Source: Alphaproteobacteria bacterium
GTDB lineage: Bacteria > Pseudomonadota > Alphaproteobacteria > UBA6615
Assembly (NCBI GenBank): GCA_030831135.1
Contig: JAURLR010000100.1
Coordinates: forward strand, 1-11,133
Length of the DNA stretch: 11,133 nucleotides
Reading direction: 5' to 3'
How positions within the stretch are numbered: position 1 is the stretch's first letter; each line of letters opens with the position of its first letter. Of the stretch, positions 6,969-11,133 are shown piece after piece. The position numbers and the translations under genes are program-made. The notes beneath the pieces were generated by a model. That model searched no databases and was not told the origin of the DNA. It was given only the letters and a program-made list of their open reading frames with translations.

Positions 6969-7274
6969 TCAGGAGGTGGCCTTGTCCTCGATGGCGGCGA
7001 TATCGCCCTCGGTGAACAGGTATTCCTTGAGCTCCTTGTCGAAGTCGTCGCTGTTGCGGCGCAGCCATTCGAGAACCATGGCCGCGTGCTCGATTTCCTC
7101 GCGCATGTTGTGCAGCAGGATCGCCTTGAGTGCGGCGTCCTCGCAGTCATCCGCGCGCTGCTGATACCAGTCCGCCGCCTCGAGCTCTTCCATGAGCGAG
7201 ACAATGGCGTGGTGCATCGACAGGGTTTTCTTGCTCAGACGTTCGCGCGGCGCGTGCAGGTTGTCACTTGCCAT
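6969..7274 (-). CDS. EncFtn-type ferritin-like protein without encapsulin targeting tail
   Basis: This 101-residue protein is very close in sequence to the encapsulated ferritin of Rhodospirillum rubrum (Rru_A0973). It shares AIVSLMEELEAADWYQQR, EEIEHAAMVLEWLRRN and YLFTEG. By alignment from memory its ferroxidase residues are Glu30, Glu60 and His63, and Glu29, Glu32 and Trp36 match the metal entry path. Such proteins form a decamer of dimers that oxidises Fe2+ and normally loads iron into an encapsulin shell. Here the chain ends at IEDKATS, soon after the two-helix domain, with no C-terminal targeting peptide of the LSIGSLKQ kind, and no encapsulin gene lies in the window. The ATG at 7274 follows AAAAGGATA. 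It sits 31 nt after the ABC permease and 8 nt before the GNAT frame. Confidence 0.9.
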   Translation of the reverse strand: MASDNLHAPRERLSKKTLSMHHAIVSLMEELEAADWYQQRADDCEDAALKAILLHNMREEIEHAAMVLEWLRRNSDDFDKELKEYLFTEGDIAAIEDKATS

Positions 7275-7305
7275 TTTCGTATCCTTTTCGTGATGAGGTT
7301 GGGGG

Positions 7306-8130
7306 TTATTCGCCGCCCGCGAGGAGCAATCCGCGTTTGCGGGCGACGTGGAAACTCCACAGGAATATTGTGGCACCGAGGCCGAGATAGGCGATGTTGA
7401 GCCCGACGGCCGCGGCGAAATAGTCCCAGCGGAAGATGCCTTCAAACAGGACCGCGCGCATGCCCTCGAACACATAGACCGGGGGCATCGCGAAGGCGAC
7501 CCATTGCAGCCAGACCGGCAGCACATCGACGGGGTAATAGACAGCGCTGACCGGGACCAGCAGGAAGATGATGAACCAGGCAAGGCTTTCGCCGCCCAGC
7601 CCGACCCGCAACAGCAGCGCGGTCACGATCATGCCGACGGCCCAGCCCATCACCAGAAGCAGGAAGAAGAAGGCGATCAGCGGCAGGCCGATGGTGAAGA
7701 TGTTCCAGGCAAACAGGGGGATCGCCAGCAGGGCGGCGGGCAGGATGCCGATCAGGGTGCGCAGCAGGGAGATCGTCATCAGGGCGGCCACCATCTCGAT
7801 GGGGCGCAGCGGACTGACGAACAATTGTCCCAGATTGCGCGAATACATCTCCTCAAGAAAAGAGAGCGTGTAGCCAAGCTGCCCGCGAAACAGGATGTCC
7901 CAGAGCAGGACGCCGGTCAGCAGGACGCCGGCGGCTTCAGCGACCCATGTGGATGTGTCGCGCAGATGCAGCGTGATGAATCCCCACATGATCATCTGGA
8001 TGGTTGGCCAGTACATCAGTTCGACGATCCGGGGCCAGGAGCCGCGCAGCAGATACCAGTAACGCCGGACCATCGCGAAAACGCGGCGCAGCGAGAAGGC
8101 CCGGTTCGGGGTCAGATGTGTTTGGCTCAT
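7306..8130 (-). CDS. ABC-2 type transporter permease
   Basis: This is a 274-residue membrane subunit of an ABC-2 exporter. It has a short cytoplasmic N-terminus with a basic RRVFAMVRRYWYLLRGSW amphipathic segment, then about six hydrophobic spans (roughly 36-55, 66-82, 112-138, 145-175, 183-212 and 238-262). The coupling region FRGQLGYTLSFLEEMYSRNLGQLFVSPLRP (82-110) is characteristic of ABC-2 permeases, as is the PPVYVFEGMRAVLFEG segment near the end. Its start overlaps the ATPase stop by 4 bp (ATGA), so the two are coupled and presumably assemble as a 2:2 exporter in the inner membrane. The substrate cannot be read from the sequence; relatives export drugs, polysaccharides or lipids. The linkage to a ferritin-like gene downstream is noted separately. 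Confidence 0.9.
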   Translation of the reverse strand: MSQTHLTPNRAFSLRRVFAMVRRYWYLLRGSWPRIVELMYWPTIQMIMWGFITLHLRDTSTWVAEAAGVLLTGVLLWDILFRGQLGYTLSFLEEMYSRNLGQLFVSPLRPIEMVAALMTISLLRTLIGILPAALLAIPLFAWNIFTIGLPLIAFFFLLLVMGWAVGMIVTALLLRVGLGGESLAWFIIFLLVPVSAVYYPVDVLPVWLQWVAFAMPPVYVFEGMRAVLFEGIFRWDYFAAAVGLNIAYLGLGATIFLWSFHVARKRGLLLAGGE

Positions 8131-8894
8131 TGTGCGGCCTGCGCGGGTGGGACGTTCTCGCCACCCGGTGTACGGGCAATATCGAGAAACACTTCTTCGA
8201 GGGTGTCGCGGCCATATCGTCCGATCATCTCGGCCGGCGCCCCCCGGTCGACGATCTTGCCTGCCCGCATCATCAGCACCTCGTCACATAGGCGTTCGAC
8301 CTCGGCCATGTTGTGGCTGGCCAGCAGGATGCTGCCTCCGGTTTCGCTCCGGTAGGTCTCCAGATAGCCGCGGATACGGTCGGCGGTGTCGGGGTCGAGG
8401 CTTGCGGTCGGTTCGTCGAGGGCCAGGAATTCAGGATTGTTGAGCAGGGATTTCGCCAGCCCCACCCGTGTTTTCTGGCCGGCGGACATCTTGCCCGCCG
8501 GACGCGAGAGCAATGGTGCCAGATCTAAGGTTTCGGCGAGCTCTGCGATCCGGGCCTTCGGATCGGGGATTTCGTAAAGCTCGGCATAGATCGCCAGATT
8601 TTCCGCGATGGTCAGCCGATGGGGCAGCTCCATATAGGGCGAGGAGAAGTTGATGCGCGAGAGAACGCGGAACCGGTGTGCGCCCATGTCTTCGCCCAGC
8701 ACCGCAACCCGTCCGCTGGTGGGCAATAGCAGCCCCATGATCATGGCGATGGTTGTGGTCTTGCCGGCGCCGTTCCCGCCGAGCAAACCGACACAGCTCC
8801 CGCGCGCGATCTCGAAGGAAATATCATCGACGGCCGTGACATTTCCGAAACGCTTGGTCAGATGCTCGACTTTGACGGTTGGGGTCCGCAACAT
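8127..8894 (-). CDS. ABC transporter ATP-binding protein (ABC-2 exporter)
   Basis: This is a 255-residue nucleotide-binding subunit. It has Walker A GGNGAGKT (39-46), a non-canonical signature MSAGQ (136-140, usually LSGGQ), Walker B FLALDEP (156-162), D-loop SLD and the switch histidine in ASHNMAEVERLCD (His194). The Q-loop position reads INFSSPYMELP with no obvious glutamine. It powers the overlapping ABC-2 permease. Two starts are possible. The ATG at 8894 is favoured because GGAAG sits about 5-9 nt upstream. An ATG at 8936 adds 14 residues with no good ribosome site and would overlap the start of regB on the other strand. It is divergent from regB, which may allow shared or reciprocal regulation. 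Confidence 0.93.
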   Translation of the reverse strand: MLRTPTVKVEHLTKRFGNVTAVDDISFEIARGSCVGLLGGNGAGKTTTIAMIMGLLLPTSGRVAVLGEDMGAHRFRVLSRINFSSPYMELPHRLTIAENLAIYAELYEIPDPKARIAELAETLDLAPLLSRPAGKMSAGQKTRVGLAKSLLNNPEFLALDEPTASLDPDTADRIRGYLETYRSETGGSILLASHNMAEVERLCDEVLMMRAGKIVDRGAPAEMIGRYGRDTLEEVFLDIARTPGGENVPPAQAAQ

Positions 8895-8934
8895 GGGGCT
8901 TCCGAATGCAAGATATGATGAGACCGGTAAAGAC
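8895..8934. promoter_or_regulatory. Divergent ABC exporter / regB intergenic region
   Basis: This 40-bp gap separates the chosen starts of the ABC ATPase (minus) and regB (plus). On the plus strand TATGAT (8914-8919) resembles a -10 box, but I find no convincing -35 at 16-18 bp, and the leader to the regB ATG at 8935 would be very short. RegA is often autoregulatory in relatives, but I could not identify a clear RegA site here. Confidence 0.3.
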
Positions 8935-10275
8935 ATGGCCCAGACCGACGATATGAGTGGCCCCCTGCAAAATAGGCGCTTGATTGATGCCGGACAACAG
9001 GCCCGCCTGCGTCAGGTCCGGTTGCGCACGATCATCTGGATTCGGTGGGTCGCCATCGCCGGACAGCTTGCCGCGCTGTTGATTGTCCAGTTCGGTCTGG
9101 GCTGGTCCTTGCCCATAGATGCAGCCTTGGGCGCCGTTGCCGCATCGGTCCTGATCAATGTCGTGATGATGTTCCGGCGGCCGTCACAGGGCCGGATCGG
9201 GGAATTGGAAGCTGCCGGTTATCTGGTCTTTGACGTCATGCAACTGGCCGTGTTGCTGTATTTCACCGGCGGCTTGGAAAACCCGTTCGCGCTTCTCTTC
9301 CTCGGGCCGGTCACCATATCCGCCACGATTCTCAGCCGCACCGCGACGGCGGTTTTGAGTTTTCTGGTTGTGATTGTGGCCACATTTCTGGCCTTCGAGC
9401 ATTTCCCGCTGCCCTGGTACGAACCGGACTGGCGCCTGCCGGCTCTTTATATCGCGGGTCTCTGGTCCGCCGTGGTTGTCGGGACGCTGTTCATGGCCGG
9501 CTATATCGGCAGTGTCGCGGGGGAAGGGCGGCGGATGTCCGATGCGCTCACGGCCACTCAGCTTGCGCTCGCCCGCGAACAGCAATTGTCTGCCGTTGGC
9601 GGTCTGGCGGCGGCGGCGGCCCATGAACTTGGTAGCCCGCTGGCAACCATCGCCGTGACGGTCAAGGAATTGTCGCGGGAAATGCCCGCCGACACCCCGT
9701 TTGCCGATGACCTTCGTATCCTGCAGGTGGAGGTGGATCGATGCCGTGACATCCTGACCGAGATCGGCCGCGCGCCTGAACAATCCGACCCCGATGATCC
9801 CTTTGCAACCGGCCTCCTGTCCGATGTGGTGGCAGCTGCGGCAACGCGCTATCGCAGCGAGGGAATTGCCCTGAATGTGGTGGCGGCCGCCCTGGATGAC
9901 AGTCCGGAACCGGTCGTGCCCCGGAGCCCCGAATTTCTGCATGGTCTGGGAAATGTGATCCAAAACGCTGTTCAGTTCGGACAAAGGGCAGTTTCAGTGG
10001 AAGTGTCCTGGGATGAAAACCAGGCACGGGTCGAAGTTCGTGATGATGGCCGCGGTTTTCCGCCGGGGGTTTTGGATCGGGTCGGCGAACCCTATATATC
10101 CAACAGGGGCGATGGGCATCTCGGTCTGGGGATTTTCATCGCGCAAACGCTGTTGGAGCGGACGGGGGCGCGGATACGGTTTTCGAACATCCGGGATGCC
10201 GCACGTGTTACGGGTGCCGAAGTGGTGATCGTCTGGCGCCGGGATGCGCTTGAGGTCGCGCGCGCAAAGGGTTAG
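8935..10275 (+). CDS. regB: RegB/ActS/PrrB family redox-sensing histidine kinase
   Basis: This 446-residue inner-membrane sensor kinase phosphorylates RegA in response to the redox state of the quinone pool and the cell. The N-terminal half carries about six membrane spans, with the ubiquinone-binding motif GGLENPF at 112-118 exactly matching the RegB consensus GGxxNPF. The H-box AAAAAHELGSPLATI holds the phosphorylated His230. The only cysteine in the protein, Cys270 in VDRCRDIL, corresponds to the redox-active Cys265 of Rhodobacter RegB. The catalytic domain has the N-box GNVIQNAVQF (339-348), G1 DDGRGF (370-375), GEPYISN and G2 GLGIF (397-401). The ATG at 8935 is the first plausible start; the ATG at 8953 is an alternative and neither has a strong ribosome site. 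It precedes regA by 9 nt. Confidence 0.95.
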   Translation: MAQTDDMSGPLQNRRLIDAGQQARLRQVRLRTIIWIRWVAIAGQLAALLIVQFGLGWSLPIDAALGAVAASVLINVVMMFRRPSQGRIGELEAAGYLVFDVMQLAVLLYFTGGLENPFALLFLGPVTISATILSRTATAVLSFLVVIVATFLAFEHFPLPWYEPDWRLPALYIAGLWSAVVVGTLFMAGYIGSVAGEGRRMSDALTATQLALAREQQLSAVGGLAAAAAHELGSPLATIAVTVKELSREMPADTPFADDLRILQVEVDRCRDILTEIGRAPEQSDPDDPFATGLLSDVVAAAATRYRSEGIALNVVAAALDDSPEPVVPRSPEFLHGLGNVIQNAVQFGQRAVSVEVSWDENQARVEVRDDGRGFPPGVLDRVGEPYISNRGDGHLGLGIFIAQTLLERTGARIRFSNIRDAARVTGAEVVIVWRRDALEVARAKG

Positions 10276-10284
10276 GTGAAAACC

Positions 10285-10848
10285 ATGACGCAAGTTGAAG
10301 AACAGGTTCCTCTCGTATCCGGCGATACATCGCTTCTGATCGTTGATGACGAAGCAAACCTTCGCAATCAGCTGGCCAAGGCGATGGAGCGGCGTGGCTT
10401 CACGGCAGAAGTGGCGGAATCCGTCGCGGATGGAAAGCGTTCGGTCGTGGCCAATCCGCCCAAATATGCGGTGATCGACCTGCGCCTTGATGACGGCAGC
10501 GGGCTTGAGGTGGTCGAGGCCCTGCGCGAGGCCCGTCCCGATGCGCGTATTATCGTTCTGACCGGTTACGGAAATATCGCGACGGCGGTGGCCGCCGTCA
10601 AAGCCGGTGCGCTGGATTACCTGCCCAAGCCGGCCGATGCCGATCAGGTTGCCGCAGCATTGCTGTCGGACGGCGAATCCCTGCCGCCGCCTCCCGAGCG
10701 GCCGATGTCGGCGGATCGGGTGCGTTGGGAGCATATCCAGCGCGTTTATGAGCAGTGTGATCGCAATGTTTCGGAAACCGCACGTCGCCTGAATATGCAC
10801 CGGCGCACGCTGCAGCGGATCCTGGCAAAGCACGCGCCACGCGAGTGA
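10285..10848 (+). CDS. regA: RegA/ActR/PrrA family response regulator
   Basis: This 187-residue DNA-binding response regulator is the partner of RegB and globally controls respiration, photosynthesis, carbon or nitrogen fixation genes in alphaproteobacteria. The receiver domain has the acidic pair Asp21-Asp22, phospho-acceptor Asp65 (YAVIDLRLDDGSG), Thr93 (VLTGYGNIATAV) and Lys115. A proline linker LPPPPERP (133-140) follows. The C-terminal Fis-type helix-turn-helix (about 145-183, VRWEHIQRVYEQCDRNVSETARRLNMHRRTLQRILAK in pieces) is nearly invariant in the family. I chose the ATG at 10285 over the GTG at 10276 because AGGTGA (10274-10279), overlapping the regB stop, then serves as ribosome site with 5-nt spacing. 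Its stop overlaps the next reading frame by 4 bp. Confidence 0.96.
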   Translation: MTQVEEQVPLVSGDTSLLIVDDEANLRNQLAKAMERRGFTAEVAESVADGKRSVVANPPKYAVIDLRLDDGSGLEVVEALREARPDARIIVLTGYGNIATAVAAVKAGALDYLPKPADADQVAAALLSDGESLPPPPERPMSADRVRWEHIQRVYEQCDRNVSETARRLNMHRRTLQRILAKHAPRE

Positions 10849-11133
10849 CGCCGAATACGTCCTCCGAAATCGATGGATCACAGTGCCTGGCCTTCGCCGG
10901 ACGCGGCCGTGATATCCATGTCCGGCTTGCTGTTGAAACAGCCCCCGATGACCTCGCATGGGCGATCGGGCTTTTCCTGCCCCGCTGGCCGTTCCGGCGC
11001 GTCGACAATGATGTCACCCCCGATATTGCCGTCACCTTTCGTGAGGACAGCTATTGTGTGCGCGCCACGAGTTGGGCGGGCGGCGAATCCCTGGCAAAGG
11101 ACCCGCACAACGCCGCCAACGCCCTTGTCGGCC
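10845..11133 (+). CDS. Unidentified protein, N-terminal part (runs off right edge), coupled to regA
   Basis: A plus-strand frame opens with a GTG at 10845-10847 inside the regA stop (GTGA overlap) and stays open for 96 codons to the window edge. It reads VTPNTSSEIDGSQCLAFAGR, and later LFLPRWPFRRVDND, DIAVTFREDSYCVRA and DPHNAANALVG. The pattern of a WPFR motif, a short beta segment and a DP..AA.AL stretch reminds me of the N-terminal region of uncharacterised alphaproteobacterial proteins related to HPr kinase, but this is a weak recollection and I do not assign a function. No Shine-Dalgarno sequence is visible, so coupling to regA translation is likely. Minus-strand ORFs here overlap regA antisense and look like shadows. 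Confidence 0.6.
   Translation, partial: MTPNTSSEIDGSQCLAFAGRGRDIHVRLAVETAPDDLAWAIGLFLPRWPFRRVDNDVTPDIAVTFREDSYCVRATSWAGGESLAKDPHNAANALVG

Noticed and set aside
7348..8355. Plus-strand open frame (335 codons), rich in Gln, Asp and His, opposite the ABC genes
   Set aside because: Its odd composition is what the complement of a hydrophobic membrane protein gives; the permease on the minus strand is real.
8895..8936. ABC ATPase starting at the ATG at 8936
   Set aside because: It adds 14 residues without family support, lacks a Shine-Dalgarno site, and overlaps the regB start; the ATG at 8894 has GGAAG upstream.
9994..10959. Minus-strand open frame opposite the end of regB and all of regA
   Set aside because: RegB and RegA are nearly invariant family members on the plus strand, so this is a shadow.

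Overview
The window looks like chromosome of an alphaproteobacterium, probably Rhodospirillales-like. It is GC-rich and compact, with many 4-bp start/stop overlaps. It carries late genes of the aerobic (CobN-type) cobalamin pathway, a RegB/RegA redox two-component pair, and a small ferritin-like protein closely resembling the encapsulated ferritin of Rhodospirillum rubrum. I see no rRNA, tRNA, CRISPR array or insertion sequence, so this reads as core chromosome with a few locally unusual genes.

Left part (1-5728), cobalamin. On the minus strand, a cobalamin riboswitch (about 2830-3022) precedes cobP, cobW and the first 394 codons of cobN, which runs off the left edge. These three genes overlap end to start. 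Upstream of the riboswitch, also on the minus strand, are cobS and an overlapping histidine phosphatase that could supply the alpha-ribazole phosphatase step. Divergent from cobS is cobT on the plus strand. Together they cover cobalt insertion (CobN, with CobW as a likely metallochaperone), cobinamide activation (CobP) and nucleotide loop assembly (CobT, CobS, phosphatase). The riboswitch directly precedes only cobP-cobW-cobN.

Middle part (5828-6421): a plus-strand, probably exported, cysteine-type glutathione peroxidase, convergent with the next block.

Right-middle block (6436-8894, minus strand): an ABC-2 exporter (ATPase plus permease), a 101-residue EncFtn-type ferritin that lacks an encapsulin-targeting tail, and a phosphinothricin-acetyltransferase-like GNAT gene interrupted by an in-frame TGA. 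Spacing suggests one transcription unit. This is the least ordinary part of the window.

Right end (8935-11133, plus strand): regB (quinone- and redox-sensing histidine kinase) and regA (response regulator), divergent from the ABC exporter. They are followed by an overlapping reading frame that continues past the right edge and that I could not firmly identify.
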